The notes under the pieces: model-generated
Told to the model about the DNA's origin: nothing
Database searches by the model: none
The model's input: only the letters and a program-made list of their open reading frames with translations
Assembly: GCA_963845265.1 (NCBI GenBank)
Contig: CAWJRN010000003.1
Coordinates: forward strand, 1 to 64,000
DNA length: 64,000 nt
Reading direction: 5' to 3'
Source of the DNA: DYRB01 sp963845265
GTDB taxonomy: Bacteria; Pseudomonadota; Gammaproteobacteria; Chromatiales; Chromatiaceae
In this document: in pieces, positions 24,673 to 33,728 of the stretch
Numbering within the stretch: position 1 is the first letter of the stretch
Layout: every line of letters starts with the position of its first letter
Made by a program: the position numbers and the translations under genes

Positions 24673-25291
24673 ATGCCAACCCAAAATCTTTGGCGGTTTC
24701 CGATTGTGAGGTGGGCAGTGGGTCGGGTATTTCCGCGTTTGCGATGTGTCCTGGGTGCTGTCCCGGTCTTGACCCTGGTCTTGGGGTTGACGGGGGGCTG
24801 TGCCTCCACGGGCCAGAAGGGTGGAGGTGAGGCTAATCTCAGCGTATCCACCCAGAGTCCTTATGCGGACAAGGTCCTAGTCAAGAAATCGGAGCGCAAG
24901 CTTTACCTGCTCAAGAACGGGCAGCCGATCCGTACCTACCGAGTCTCCCTCGGCACCAATCCTAGGGGTCACAAGCAACGTCGCGGCGACAATCGCACCC
25001 CAGAGGGGCTTTACTACCTGGATGGCCGCAATCCCGGTAGCCGCTTCTACAAGGCCCTGCACATCTCCTACCCCAACGCCGATGACCGCATGGCCGCGGC
25101 CAGCCGTGGCGTGTCCCCGGGCGGGCAGGTCATGATCCACGGCCTGGGGGGCGGTAACCGTGCCTGGGAGCTGCAAGACATGCTGCAAGGGTGCGGACTG
25201 GACCGCGGGCTGTATCGCGGTCAGCAACGCAGAGATCGAAGAGATCTGGAGCTACACCATGAACGGGACGCCCATCGAGATTCAGCCCTAA
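24673..25291 (+). pseudogene. L,D-transpeptidase lipoprotein interrupted by a frameshift
   Basis: The frame encodes a lipoprotein signal with lipobox LTGGC, followed by a YkuD domain: LVKKSERKLYLLKNGQPIRT, TPEGLYYLDGRNPGSRFYKA and GGQVMIHGLGGGN. The catalytic part GADWTAGCIAVSNAEIEEIW, with the cysteine codon at 25211, lies in another plus-strand frame. The shift occurs near 25183 to 25192. In that second frame the protein ends naturally (TMNGTPIEIQP) with a TAA at 25289. In the first frame it runs on as nonsense to 25455. L,D-transpeptidases crosslink peptidoglycan. It is either a pseudogene or carries a sequencing error. Confidence 0.8.
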
Positions 25292-25470
25292 GTGACGATT
25301 CAAGAACAACCGGTACGTCTTCTTGGAACTACGAAACACGCGAAACACGCGAAACGGGAAAAGGCTCAACATACAGGAGCGTTTGCTGTTGTTTCGCGAC
25401 TTTCGTGTATTTCGTAGTTTTTTGTCGTCGGCGCGCTTGTTTGGGTTGTTTCTGAACCGTTCCTTAGGGA
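25287..25470 (+). repeat. MITE-like palindromic element, subtype B, copy 1
   Basis: The outer ends CCTAAGTGACGATTCAAGAA and TTGTTTCTGAACCGTTCCTT match the ends of subtype A. The core differs and is an inverted repeat of GAACTACGAAACACGCGAAA against TTTCGTGTATTTCGTAGTTT. It lies between two convergent genes and supplies the TAA stop of both (25289 and 25464). Confidence 0.75.
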
Positions 25471-27044
25471 CTGTCCGTCGCTATGTAACGCACCAGTTGC
25501 CAGCGATGCAGGGGCCGAGGGCAAGGATCGTCGTGCTGCGCGGCGTCGGCGGCGACCTCCGTTAGGCTGGCCCCCTTGCAGTCGATCAGCCGCCGCGGGG
25601 CCTCGGGGGCGAAACCAGGGATCTGCGGCGGATAGGACCCGCGCCCAACGAGCCAAAAGCCACCGGCGGCCCGCACCTGGCTCAAGGGCACCGGTGTCGC
25701 GATGACCCCACGCAGGTATTCCGAGGGTCGGGTGACCCCGGGCCACTGGGTGACCGCCAGGCCTGGCTGGTAGAAGCGCAACATCGCAGCGGTCTGGTAG
25801 GTGTCGGCAAACACGGGGCCGTCCAGGGTCGCGGCGCGTCCGGCCAGCTCGCGAAAGCCATGCGTCTCTCGCAAGACCCGATCAAGCTTGTCGCCCAAGG
25901 GCAGTGTGGCGGTGGCCGCGTGCAGCGCGTAGAGGGTGAGCAACAGGGCGTTGCCCAGGGCTGCGACCCAGACCCAGGTGGCCACCCTGGTCATTGCCAG
26001 GGCGGCCAAGGGTGCGGCGCTCATCAGGTAGGTGAGCGGCCAGTTGGCCTCGGGCGAACTCAGACTCGCGATCCAGCCGAAAAACAGCAGGGGGAACAGG
26101 GCGCCTGCCCAGAGCAGGGGGCCGGCCCTGGGGTCCAGTCTCTGCGCAACCGCATCCTTGGCCTTTGGGGCGCGGCCAGAGAGGGCTGCAACCAGGGGAA
26201 TCAGTAACAGGCCCCAGAGGGCGGCTTGGGTGCCTAGGTAGCCGAGCACGCTCTCGGCGCGCTCGGCCAGGGTTTGGGGCCCCTCGTCGGCGACAGGTGC
26301 CGGGATGCGAACCGCTTCCGGAAGTGCGCTGGAGATCAGGGGGCCGGTCTCGCTGGAGAAGCCGTGTCCAAGCTGGAAGCGCATGGTCACCCAGTCGTGC
26401 TCCGCATTCCACATCAGGTGTGGGGTGAAAACCAGCAGGGCCAAGAGCCCGCCCAGGTAGGGCCAGGGGGTGCGCAGGGCCTTGGGGTCGGTGCGCACCA
26501 GGGCCCAGAGGAAGACCGGTCCGATCAGCACCATGGGGTACTTGGCCAGGAGCCCGAGCCCTACCGCCACCCCAGCGCTGAGCCAGCGGCGGCGGTCACC
26601 TTGCAGGGCGGCCAGGGCCTCATGGAGGGCCAGGGCCCAGCACAGGGCAAGACCGGTATCAGGGGTGGCGATGACGCCACCGCCCAGACCCGGGACCGTG
26701 GCTGCAACCAAGACCAGGGCCAGCAGGGGTGCAGGTCCGGAATTGAGCCCGCAGCGGCGATAAAAGGACACCAGGACGATCAGGGTCAGGGTTGCCGCGA
26801 TCAGGGTCCCCAGGCGCCCGGCCAGGGCAAAGCCCGGGGCCAGCCAGGTGCCGAGCCCGAGCGCCGCGACCCCAGGGGGGTGATCGAAGTAGCCCCAGGA
26901 GAGGCTGCGGGCCCAGTCGAAGTAGTAGGCTTCATCCTGGGTCACCGGCAACAACCAGGCCAGAGCCAGGCGCCACAGGGTCACCAGCAGGATCAACAGG
27001 GTCAGGTTGCGGGTGCCGTGGTCGGCCGGACTAGCGTTGGTCAT
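25464..27044 (-). CDS. GT39/ArnT-like membrane glycosyltransferase
   Basis: The 526-residue protein has about ten membrane segments. Its first periplasmic loop has the family signature LLPVTQDEAYYFDWARSLSW followed by GYFDHPPGVA, with the D-E pair that binds the undecaprenyl- or dolichyl-linked sugar. This is the PMT/ArnT type, which moves a sugar from a polyprenyl carrier to lipid A or protein. I chose the ATG at 27044 (TNASPADHGTRNL). It is divergent from a GT2-GtrA gene that could make and flip the polyprenyl-linked sugar. The last codons overlap the palindromic element. Confidence 0.85.
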   Translation of the reverse strand: MTNASPADHGTRNLTLLILLVTLWRLALAWLLPVTQDEAYYFDWARSLSWGYFDHPPGVAALGLGTWLAPGFALAGRLGTLIAATLTLIVLVSFYRRCGLNSGPAPLLALVLVAATVPGLGGGVIATPDTGLALCWALALHEALAALQGDRRRWLSAGVAVGLGLLAKYPMVLIGPVFLWALVRTDPKALRTPWPYLGGLLALLVFTPHLMWNAEHDWVTMRFQLGHGFSSETGPLISSALPEAVRIPAPVADEGPQTLAERAESVLGYLGTQAALWGLLLIPLVAALSGRAPKAKDAVAQRLDPRAGPLLWAGALFPLLFFGWIASLSSPEANWPLTYLMSAAPLAALAMTRVATWVWVAALGNALLLTLYALHAATATLPLGDKLDRVLRETHGFRELAGRAATLDGPVFADTYQTAAMLRFYQPGLAVTQWPGVTRPSEYLRGVIATPVPLSQVRAAGGFWLVGRGSYPPQIPGFAPEAPRRLIDCKGASLTEVAADAAQHDDPCPRPLHRWQLVRYIATDSP

Positions 27045-27205
27045 GACGTATCCAGGGCGAGGCGTCGCAACATGCCTTGAGACGTGCAGTCCCGTCGGGG
27101 AGAGAGTGGTGAGGGGGAGGTCTGCACGACATGGTCGCTGCGTCCATGCCTTGCGCGGCGTGGCCTGTCGCTGAACCCACAGCCCCGAAACCTCGGCGGT
27201 GTAGA

Positions 27206-28387
27206 ATGACGACCGCATTCTACCCGAACCCGGCCTGCCCAGGCCCAGCCGAAGGCCCATACATGCCAGCGCCTATTCCCGTCCCCTGTCCCGCCCCGGA
27301 ACTCGCCGTGGTCGTCCCGACCTACAACGAGGCCGACAATGTCGCGGAGATCGTGCGCCGTGTCGGCGCGGCCCTGGAGGGCATCGACTGGGAGCTGATC
27401 TTCGTGGACGACGACTCGGTAGACCAGACCTGGCGTCTGGCCCGCGACCTGGCGGCGGCGGATCGTCGCGTGCGGGTGCTCCAGCGAGTCGGGCGGCGCG
27501 GCCTGTCGTCGGCCTGCATCGAGGGCATGCTGGCCAGCGCGACGCCCTATATCGCCGTGATCGACGGGGACCTCCAGCACGACGAGACTCGACTCCCGTT
27601 GATGCTTGCGACGCTCAAGGCAGAGGACCTGGATATCGTCGTCGGCAGCCGCTACGTGGCAGGCGGCGGGGTAGGGGATTGGGACACCAAGCGCCAGTCC
27701 ATGAGTCGGCTGGCCGGGGCCATCGGCCGGCGGCTCATCAAGGCCGACCTCAAGGACCCCATGAGTGGCTTCTTCATGCTCAGGGCAGACCTGCTGCAAA
27801 CCTGCGTGCGGTCCCTGAGCGGCGTCGGCTACAAGATCCTGCTCGATATCTTCGCATCCTGTCCGCAGCCCCCGCGTTTCAAGGAGGTCCCCTACGAATT
27901 CCGCCTGCGCAGCGCAGGGACCAGCAAGCTCGACAAGGCCGTGCTCTGGGAATACCTGCTGATGGTCTTGCAGAAATGGCTCGGGCCCCTGATCCCGATC
28001 CGCTTCATCGCCTTCTCCATCATCGGCGGCCTGGGCGTGCCGGTGCATCTGGCGGTGCTCTGGCTGGTCTATCGCGTGGCGGGGTTCGACTTCGTCACCG
28101 GTCAATCCGTCGCCGCCCTGGTGGCCATGACCAGCAACTTCTTCCTGAACAACCTCTTGACCTATCGCGACATGCGCCTGCGCGGTCGGGCGCTGATCTG
28201 GGGTTGGGTGTCCTTCGTTCTGGCCTGTAGCGTCGGGGCCCTGGCCAATGTGGGGATTGCCACCTACCTGTATCAGTCGGACGCCTCGTCCTGGGTCCTC
28301 TCCGCAGTGGCGGGCATCCTGGTGGGCGCGGTGTGGAACTATGCCGTGACCGCCGTCTATACATGGCGCAAGCCAAAACCGGGTTAG
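27206..28387 (+). CDS. GT2 glycosyltransferase fused to a GtrA-like membrane domain
   Basis: The 393-residue protein has a GT2 domain (LAVVVPTYNEADNVAEIVRR, FVDDDSVDQTW, VIDGDLQHDETRLP and VVGSRYVAGG, with the metal-binding DGD). A GtrA domain of about four membrane segments follows (IPIRFIAFSIIGGLGVPVHL and NFFLNNLLTYRD). DPM1-like enzymes of this type make polyprenyl-phosphate sugars, and the GtrA part may move them across the membrane. Starts at 27206 and 27263 are both possible. The adjacent divergent GT39 gene would be the natural consumer. Confidence 0.88.
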   Translation: MTTAFYPNPACPGPAEGPYMPAPIPVPCPAPELAVVVPTYNEADNVAEIVRRVGAALEGIDWELIFVDDDSVDQTWRLARDLAAADRRVRVLQRVGRRGLSSACIEGMLASATPYIAVIDGDLQHDETRLPLMLATLKAEDLDIVVGSRYVAGGGVGDWDTKRQSMSRLAGAIGRRLIKADLKDPMSGFFMLRADLLQTCVRSLSGVGYKILLDIFASCPQPPRFKEVPYEFRLRSAGTSKLDKAVLWEYLLMVLQKWLGPLIPIRFIAFSIIGGLGVPVHLAVLWLVYRVAGFDFVTGQSVAALVAMTSNFFLNNLLTYRDMRLRGRALIWGWVSFVLACSVGALANVGIATYLYQSDASSWVLSAVAGILVGAVWNYAVTAVYTWRKPKPG

Positions 28388-28397
28388 AGGATCTCCC

Positions 28398-29264
28398 ATG
28401 CGGCATCTCAGCATCGATCATGTCACCGAGTACGCGTTCTCCACGCAGGTCACCCTGTTGCCGCACCGGCTGCTGCTGTACCCCAGGGAGAGTCACAACG
28501 TGCGGATCGAATCCTCGAACTTGGAGATCTTTCCCGCTCACAGCCTGCAATGGAAGCGCGACGTATTGGACAATTCGGTGGCGTTGGTGACCTTTCGTGA
28601 GCCCTCGGAGCGGCTGCGCATCGCCAGTCGCATGGTGTTGCAGCATTACGAGGACAACCCCTTCGACTTCTTGCTCGACGACTACGCGGTCCAGCATCCC
28701 TTCGACTACGCGCAGGAGGACTGCGTTGAGCTCGCCCCCTTCCGGCAGGCCGTGTATCCCGGGGATCAGGAGGCGGTCCAGGGCTGGCTGGGCGGCCTGG
28801 GTCTGCTGGGGTCTATGGGGACCCTCACCCTGCTGGATCGGATAAACCGGGAGATCTTCGGCCGATTTTTCTATCGCATGCGCGAGGAGCCTGGGGTGCA
28901 AACCCCTGACCAGACCCTGGCCCTGGGCAGTGGCTCCTGTCGGGATTTCGCGGCCCTGTTCATGGAGGCCTGTCGGCACCTGGGGTTGGCCAGCCGCTTC
29001 GTCAGCGGGTATCTGCACACCTTCGATACCGATTTGGGCAATGCCTCGACCCATGCCTGGGCCGAGGTCTATCTACCCGGTGCGGGCTGGAAGGGGTTCG
29101 ATCCGACCGGCGGCGAGGTGACCGGCAACCGGCACATTGCCGTGGCCGTAGCCCGCCACCCGGAGGCGGTGCCCCCAGTGGCCGGGAGCTATCTCGGTTC
29201 GCCCGACCGGCCGCCTTTGTTGAACGTGGCGGTAAGGGTCAGCGCCATCGCTGGGGGTAATTAG
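28398..29264 (+). CDS. Transglutaminase-like cysteine protease family protein
   Basis: The 288-residue protein starts RHLSIDHVTEYAFSTQVTLL, the N-terminal bacterial transglutaminase domain. It has the catalytic triad in GSGSCRDFAALFMEACRHLG (Cys), then THAWAEVYLPGAGWKGFDPT (His and Asp). Proteins of this kind are cytoplasmic and often sit with alpha-E or circularly permuted ATP-grasp proteins; none is seen here. It follows the GT2-GtrA gene by 10 bases and is probably cotranscribed. Its stop TAG at 29262 abuts a palindromic element. Confidence 0.88.
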   Translation: MRHLSIDHVTEYAFSTQVTLLPHRLLLYPRESHNVRIESSNLEIFPAHSLQWKRDVLDNSVALVTFREPSERLRIASRMVLQHYEDNPFDFLLDDYAVQHPFDYAQEDCVELAPFRQAVYPGDQEAVQGWLGGLGLLGSMGTLTLLDRINREIFGRFFYRMREEPGVQTPDQTLALGSGSCRDFAALFMEACRHLGLASRFVSGYLHTFDTDLGNASTHAWAEVYLPGAGWKGFDPTGGEVTGNRHIAVAVARHPEAVPPVAGSYLGSPDRPPLLNVAVRVSAIAGGN

Positions 29265-29432
29265 AAACGGTTCCGAAACAACCGAAACAAGCGCGCACGA
29301 CAAGAAACTACGAAATACACGAAAGTCGCGAAAAAACAGCGAATGCTCCTGTGTGTATTGCGCCTTTTCGCGGTTTTCGCGTGTTTCGTAGTTCCAAGAA
29401 GATGTACCGGTTGTTTCTGAATCGTCCCTTAG
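29262..29432 (-). repeat. MITE-like palindromic element, subtype B, copy 2 (inverted)
   Basis: This is the reverse complement of the copy at 25287, with ends GAAACGGTTCCGAAACAACC and GGTTGTTTCTGAATCGTCCC and the core GAAACTACGAAATACACGAA against TTCGCGTGTTTCGTAGTTCC. It starts at the stop codon of the transglutaminase gene. Confidence 0.75.
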
Positions 29433-29575
29433 CGTCGTTGCTCAGCTATCGGTGGGAGCAGCGCCCTCGCCGTGACGCAAGGGGGTCGCGACCTTGCTTA
29501 ACCCTTGAAACCGCAGACGACGCAGATGTTCGCAGATAAAACATATCAGAATCAAAGGCTTAATCGGGGCATCAA
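29433..29575. repeat. REP-like fragment and gap
   Basis: GTGGGAGCAGCGCCCTCGCC (about 29452) is a REP-type core like those at 6870 and 18127. The rest of the gap has no gene. Confidence 0.5.
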
Positions 29576-29612
29576 GACAAAGGGGCCGCGGGGTCTGCAC
29601 CCCGCGGCCCCC
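29576..29612 (-). terminator. Rho-independent terminator after ilvC
   Basis: On the minus strand a strong stem GGGGCCGCGGGG and CCCCGCGGCCCC with a short loop is followed by a T-rich run. It lies 28 bases after the ilvC stop and would end the ilvBHC transcript. Confidence 0.75.
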
Positions 29613-29639
29613 TGTGGCCGGTGAAGCTCGGCGCCAGGA

Positions 29640-30662
29640 TCAGTTCTTGGCCTTGTCCACCAGCTTCGATGCCTTGATCCAGGGCATCATCTCGCGCAGG
29701 CGCTCGCCAACCTCTTCGATCTGATGCTCCTCGCCGAGGCGGCGCAGGGCCTTCATCTTGGGCGCACCGGCCTGGTTCTCGAGGATGAACTCCTTGGCAA
29801 ACTCGCCGGACTGGATCTCTCCCAAGATGCGCTTCATCTCGGCCTTGGTCTCGGAGGTGACGATGCGCGGACCGCGGGTCAGGTCGCCGTACTCGGCGGT
29901 GTTGGAGATCGAGTAGCGCATGTTGGCGATGCCGCCTTCGTAGATCAGGTCGACGATCAGCTTGACCTCGTGCAGGCACTCGAAATAGGCCATCTCCGGC
30001 GCGTAACCCGCCTCGACCAGGGTCTCGAAGCCGTTCTGGATCAGGGAGGTCAGGCCACCGCAAAGGACCACTTGCTCGCCGAACAGGTCGGTCTCGCACT
30101 CCTCACGGAAGCTGGTCTCGATGATGCCGGCACGCCCGCCGCCATTGGCTGAAGCATAGGCGAGGGCGAGGTCCCGGGCCTGGCCGGTGGCGTCCTGATA
30201 GACGGCGATCAGGCTCGGCACACCGCCACCCTGGGTGTAGGTGGAGCGCACCAAGTGCCCGGGGCCCTTGGGGGCGATCATGATGACGTCCAGGTCCTCG
30301 CGGGGCTCGATCTGGCCGAAGTGGATGTTGAACCCATGGGCAAAGGCGAGGGCCGCGCCTTCCTTGATGTTGGGGGCGATCTGGTCGCGGTAGAGCCTGG
30401 CCTGGTGCTCGTCCGGGGCCAGGATCATGACCACATCGGCACCGGCGACGGCATCTTCCACCGACTTGACGGTCAGCCCTGCATTGGTCGCCTTGGCGGC
30501 GGAGGCTGAGCCCGGGCGCAGACCCACGGTGACGGAGACGCCGGATTCCTTCAGGTTGTTGGCGTGGGCGTGGCCCTGGGAGCCGTAACCGATGATGGCG
30601 ACGTGCTTGCCACGGATCAGAGAGAGGTCGGCGTCTTTGTCGTAGTAAACGTTGATGCTCAT
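29640..30662 (-). CDS. ilvC: Ketol-acid reductoisomerase
   Basis: The 340-residue class I enzyme converts acetolactate to dihydroxyisovalerate in valine, leucine and isoleucine synthesis, using NADPH and magnesium. The Rossmann motif is GYGSQGHAHANNLKESGVSV, and the metal-binding region has DLFGEQVVLCGG and YFECLHEVKLIVDLIYEGGI. Length and start fit the family. It is the last gene of the ilvB-ilvH-ilvC unit. Confidence 0.96.
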   Translation of the reverse strand: MSINVYYDKDADLSLIRGKHVAIIGYGSQGHAHANNLKESGVSVTVGLRPGSASAAKATNAGLTVKSVEDAVAGADVVMILAPDEHQARLYRDQIAPNIKEGAALAFAHGFNIHFGQIEPREDLDVIMIAPKGPGHLVRSTYTQGGGVPSLIAVYQDATGQARDLALAYASANGGGRAGIIETSFREECETDLFGEQVVLCGGLTSLIQNGFETLVEAGYAPEMAYFECLHEVKLIVDLIYEGGIANMRYSISNTAEYGDLTRGPRIVTSETKAEMKRILGEIQSGEFAKEFILENQAGAPKMKALRRLGEEHQIEEVGERLREMMPWIKASKLVDKAKN

Positions 30663-30706
30663 GTGCGTTGCCTGGCTTTTGGGATGAAGAATAGTGTCCG
30701 AACGAG

Positions 30707-31207
30707 TTACAGAGATAGGCCCTTCTCGCCGCGGGCGATGCCGGTGGGCCCGGAGCGGACCACCTCGACGATCAGACCAGCGGGGACGGCGCGGATAAAG
30801 GCGTCGAGCTTCTTGGGGGGGCCGGTCAGCTCGACCACGTAGCTCGAATCGGTCACGTCGATGACCTTGCCGCGGAAGATGCCGACCAGCCGCATCAGCT
30901 CGTCACGGTCGGCGCCTTGGGCGCGCAGCTTGATCAGCATCATCTCGCGCTTGACGTGGGGCCCCTCCGATAGATCCAGGAGCTTGACCACGTCGATGAG
31001 CTTGTTGAGCTGCTTCTTGATCTGTTCGACGATCTCGTCGCTGCCCGTGGTGACCAGGGTCATGCGCGACAGGGACGGGTCGTCGGTCGGCGCCACGGTG
31101 AGGGACTCGATGTTGTAGCCGCGGGCAGAGAAGAGCCCGGACACCCGGGACAGGGCCCCGGCCTCGTTCTCGAGCAGGACGGAGATGATGTGTGTCTTGT
31201 CGGTCAT
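30707..31207 (-). CDS. ilvH: Acetolactate synthase, regulatory small subunit
   Basis: The 166-residue protein has an N-terminal ACT domain (HIISVLLENEAGALSRVSGL, then FSARGYNIESLTVAPTDDPS) and a C-terminal ALS_ss_C domain (LMRLVGIFRGKVIDVTDSSY). It binds valine and gives feedback inhibition to the large subunit. It starts one base after the large-subunit stop, so the two are translationally coupled. Confidence 0.96.
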   Translation of the reverse strand: MTDKTHIISVLLENEAGALSRVSGLFSARGYNIESLTVAPTDDPSLSRMTLVTTGSDEIVEQIKKQLNKLIDVVKLLDLSEGPHVKREMMLIKLRAQGADRDELMRLVGIFRGKVIDVTDSSYVVELTGPPKKLDAFIRAVPAGLIVEVVRSGPTGIARGEKGLSL

Positions 31208-31208
31208 G

Positions 31209-32927
31209 TCAGGCCAGCTCCCGCTCGGGCGAAAGGTGCATCTCGTGGTGGCCCTTGCCAGCCGCGATCATGGGGTAGACGTTCTCCTTGGGGTCCACGA
31301 CCACATCGAGGAAGACGAAGCGGTCCTTCAGGCTGAAGGCCTCCTGCATGGCACCATCGAGGTCCCCGGGTTCGGTGATGCGCATACCGACGTGGCCGAA
31401 GCTCTCGCTGAGCTTCACGAAGTCCGGCAGGGCGTCCACGTAGGAGTGGGAGTAGCGGCTCTCGTAGAAGAACTCCTGCCACTGGCGGACCATGCCCATG
31501 TACCCGTTGTTGAGCAGGATGACCTTGATAGGCAGGCTGTACTGCATGCAGGTGGCCATCTCCTGGATACACATGAGGATGCTGGCATCCCCGGTGATGC
31601 AGGCGACCGGCGCATCCGGGAAGGCGAGCTGCACCCCCATGGCCGCGGGCAGGCCGAAGCCCATGGTGCCCAGCCCGCCGGAGTTGATCCAGCGGCGCGG
31701 CTCCTCGAAGGGGTAGAACTGGGCGGCGAACATCTGGTGCTGGCCTACGTCGGAGCACAGATAAAGCTCGCCCTTGGTGACCTTGTAGAGGGTCTCCACA
31801 GCCAGTTGGGGCTTGATGACGGCGCTGTGGCGGTCGTAGTGGAGGCAGTCCATGCGCCGCCATTCCTCGATCTTGGCCCACCAATCCGCAAGGCCCAGGT
31901 GCTCGCCGGCAGGCTTGTGCGCTCGCAGCACCGCCAGCAGGTCCCGCAGCACCGACTGCACCGGGCCGACGATGGGCACATCCACCCGCACCGTCTTGGA
32001 GATGGAGGACGGGTCCACATCGATGTGGATGATTTTTGCGTGGGGACAGAAGTGTTCGATCTTGCCGGTCACCCGGTCGTCGAAACGGGCCCCGATGGCG
32101 ATGAGGACATCGGTCTCGTGCATCGCCATGTTGGATTCGTAGGTCCCGTGCATGCCGAGCATGCCGAGGAACTGCGGGTCCGTCCCGGGGAAGGCGCCGA
32201 GGCCCATGAGGGTGCTGGTGACCGGGAAGCCGGTCTCGCGGGCCAGGGTGCGCAACTCCGCCGAGCCCTCGCCCAGGACCACGCCGCCGCCGATATAGAG
32301 GACCGGGCGTTTGGCGGCCAGCATCAGGTCCGCGGCCTGGCGAATCTGCCCCGGATGCCCGCGCAATGTCGGACTATAGGAGCGCATCTTGATCTCCCGC
32401 GGGTAGACGTAGGGGATCCTGATGTTGGGGTCGGTGACATCCTTGGGTACGTCCACCACCACAGGCCCGGGGCGCCCGGTGGTGGCGATGTAGAAGGCCT
32501 TGCGGATGGTCAGGGCCAGGTCCTTCACATCCTTCACCAGGAAGTTGTGCTTGACGCAGGGCCGGGTGATGCCGACGGTGTCCACCTCCTGGAAGGCGTC
32601 GCTGCCGATCACCGGGGTCGGCACCTGCCCGGACAGGATCACCATGGGGATGGAGTCCATGTAGGCCGTCGCGATGCCGGTGACGGCGTTGGTCGCACCG
32701 GGCCCGGAGGTCACCAGCGCGACCCCGCACTTGCCGGTGGCCCGTGCGTAGCCGTCCGCCGCGTGGGTAGCGGCCTGCTCATGGCGCACCAGGATGTGCT
32801 TGACGCGATCCTGCTTGAACAGGGCGTCGTAGGTATGGAGTACGGCGCCCCCGGGGTAGCCGAAGACGTACTCGACGCCCTCGTCCGCCAGCGCCTGCAC
32901 GATGATCTCGCCCCCGCTCAGTTCCAC
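31209..32927 (-). CDS. ilvB: Acetolactate synthase, catalytic large subunit
   Basis: The 572-residue TPP enzyme makes acetolactate or acetohydroxybutyrate from pyruvate. It begins at a GTG, reading ELSGGEIIVQALADEGVEYV, then FGYPGGAVLHTYDALF and the catalytic glutamate in RHEQAATHAADGYARATG. The TPP-binding motif is GDASILMCIQEMATCMQYSL followed by NN. I chose the GTG at 32927 because the family starts at MELSG. The longer frame to 33170 is not conserved. This is the first gene of the ilv unit. Confidence 0.95.
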   Translation of the reverse strand: MELSGGEIIVQALADEGVEYVFGYPGGAVLHTYDALFKQDRVKHILVRHEQAATHAADGYARATGKCGVALVTSGPGATNAVTGIATAYMDSIPMVILSGQVPTPVIGSDAFQEVDTVGITRPCVKHNFLVKDVKDLALTIRKAFYIATTGRPGPVVVDVPKDVTDPNIRIPYVYPREIKMRSYSPTLRGHPGQIRQAADLMLAAKRPVLYIGGGVVLGEGSAELRTLARETGFPVTSTLMGLGAFPGTDPQFLGMLGMHGTYESNMAMHETDVLIAIGARFDDRVTGKIEHFCPHAKIIHIDVDPSSISKTVRVDVPIVGPVQSVLRDLLAVLRAHKPAGEHLGLADWWAKIEEWRRMDCLHYDRHSAVIKPQLAVETLYKVTKGELYLCSDVGQHQMFAAQFYPFEEPRRWINSGGLGTMGFGLPAAMGVQLAFPDAPVACITGDASILMCIQEMATCMQYSLPIKVILLNNGYMGMVRQWQEFFYESRYSHSYVDALPDFVKLSESFGHVGMRITEPGDLDGAMQEAFSLKDRFVFLDVVVDPKENVYPMIAAGKGHHEMHLSPERELA

Positions 32928-33226
32928 CTTACACAACCTCCGATCTGTCCACGCGTCTGTCTCGGATCGGTCGGTCAGCGGGGTGGACGTGAGCCCTGAC
33001 GGCGACCCGACGGGAGCAGCCGTCGCGCAACAGAAAATCAGCACATTGGAGAAAACCGGAAAAGCTACAGGAGAGGGGCCATCGCGGTCAAGACGGACGC
33101 GGTATCCCGGGTATTCCGTAGGGCCAAATCGGCGGTGGTGCCGCCTTTGGTGACCTGGCGCCCATTGCATCCGAGGTCACTCAGGCCATAATCCGCCCCA
33201 TATGAACCGCAATTGAGGCGAGCCCC
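32928..33226. other. Divergent promoter region of the ilv operon and a DUF4124 gene
   Basis: This gap of about 300 bases must hold the ilv promoter. I looked for a leader peptide rich in Leu, Ile or Val with an attenuator and saw no convincing one. Confidence 0.4.
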
Positions 33227-33724
33227 ATGTCCCAGAGCATGATCCGAGGCGCAATCGGGCTTGCCACAGTCTCGTGCAGCCTGCTGCTGCCGCCTGTCGC
33301 ACCGGCTGCCACCTATCGATGGGTCGACGACAGCGGCGTGACCGTCTACTCCCAATCTCGGCCACCGGACGTCGAGGCGCAGCGATTGGGCGCCGGCACC
33401 GGATCGGCCCAGCGCTCATCCGGCACCGCGACGACGGCGGTACCCGCCGCGCCCACACCCCTGACCGCCGAGGCGTTGGTCAAGCAGTACGAGGAGCAGC
33501 GCAAGCAGCGCGAGGAGGAGGCGAAGGCCGCGCAGGACAAGAGCAAGGCGGACGCCGCCAAGAAACGCAACTGCGAGGCTGCCAGGCAGAACCTGGAAAC
33601 CTTGCGGAACCTCGGCCCTCGGCGATTGCGGCACTCGGATGGCACCTTCGAACGACTCTCGGAGGAGCAGACGGCCGAGCGTATCGATCGAGCCAAAGCG
33701 CAGATCAAGACATACTGCGATTGA
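33227..33724 (+). CDS. DUF4124-domain secreted protein
   Basis: The 165-residue protein has a signal peptide (IGLATVSCSLLLPPVAPAA), then the DUF4124 start ATYRWVDDSGVTVYSQSRPP. A Glu/Lys-rich coiled-coil region follows (VKQYEEQRKQREEEAKAAQD), then a C-terminal part with paired cysteines (KRNCEAARQNLETLRNLG). It is probably periplasmic, with unknown function. It stops 4 bases before the rlmJ start. Confidence 0.82.
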   Translation: MSQSMIRGAIGLATVSCSLLLPPVAPAATYRWVDDSGVTVYSQSRPPDVEAQRLGAGTGSAQRSSGTATTAVPAAPTPLTAEALVKQYEEQRKQREEEAKAAQDKSKADAAKKRNCEAARQNLETLRNLGPRRLRHSDGTFERLSEEQTAERIDRAKAQIKTYCD

Positions 33725-33728
33725 TCCT

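Noticed and set aside
31185..32999. Long open frame of 604 codons on the plus strand opposite ilvB
   Set aside because: High-GC antisense shadow of the ilvB gene; no domain pattern and its composition is a mirror of the coding strand.
32928..33226. Attenuator-type leader peptide for ilvB
   Set aside because: No short frame rich in branched-chain codons with a following terminator was found.
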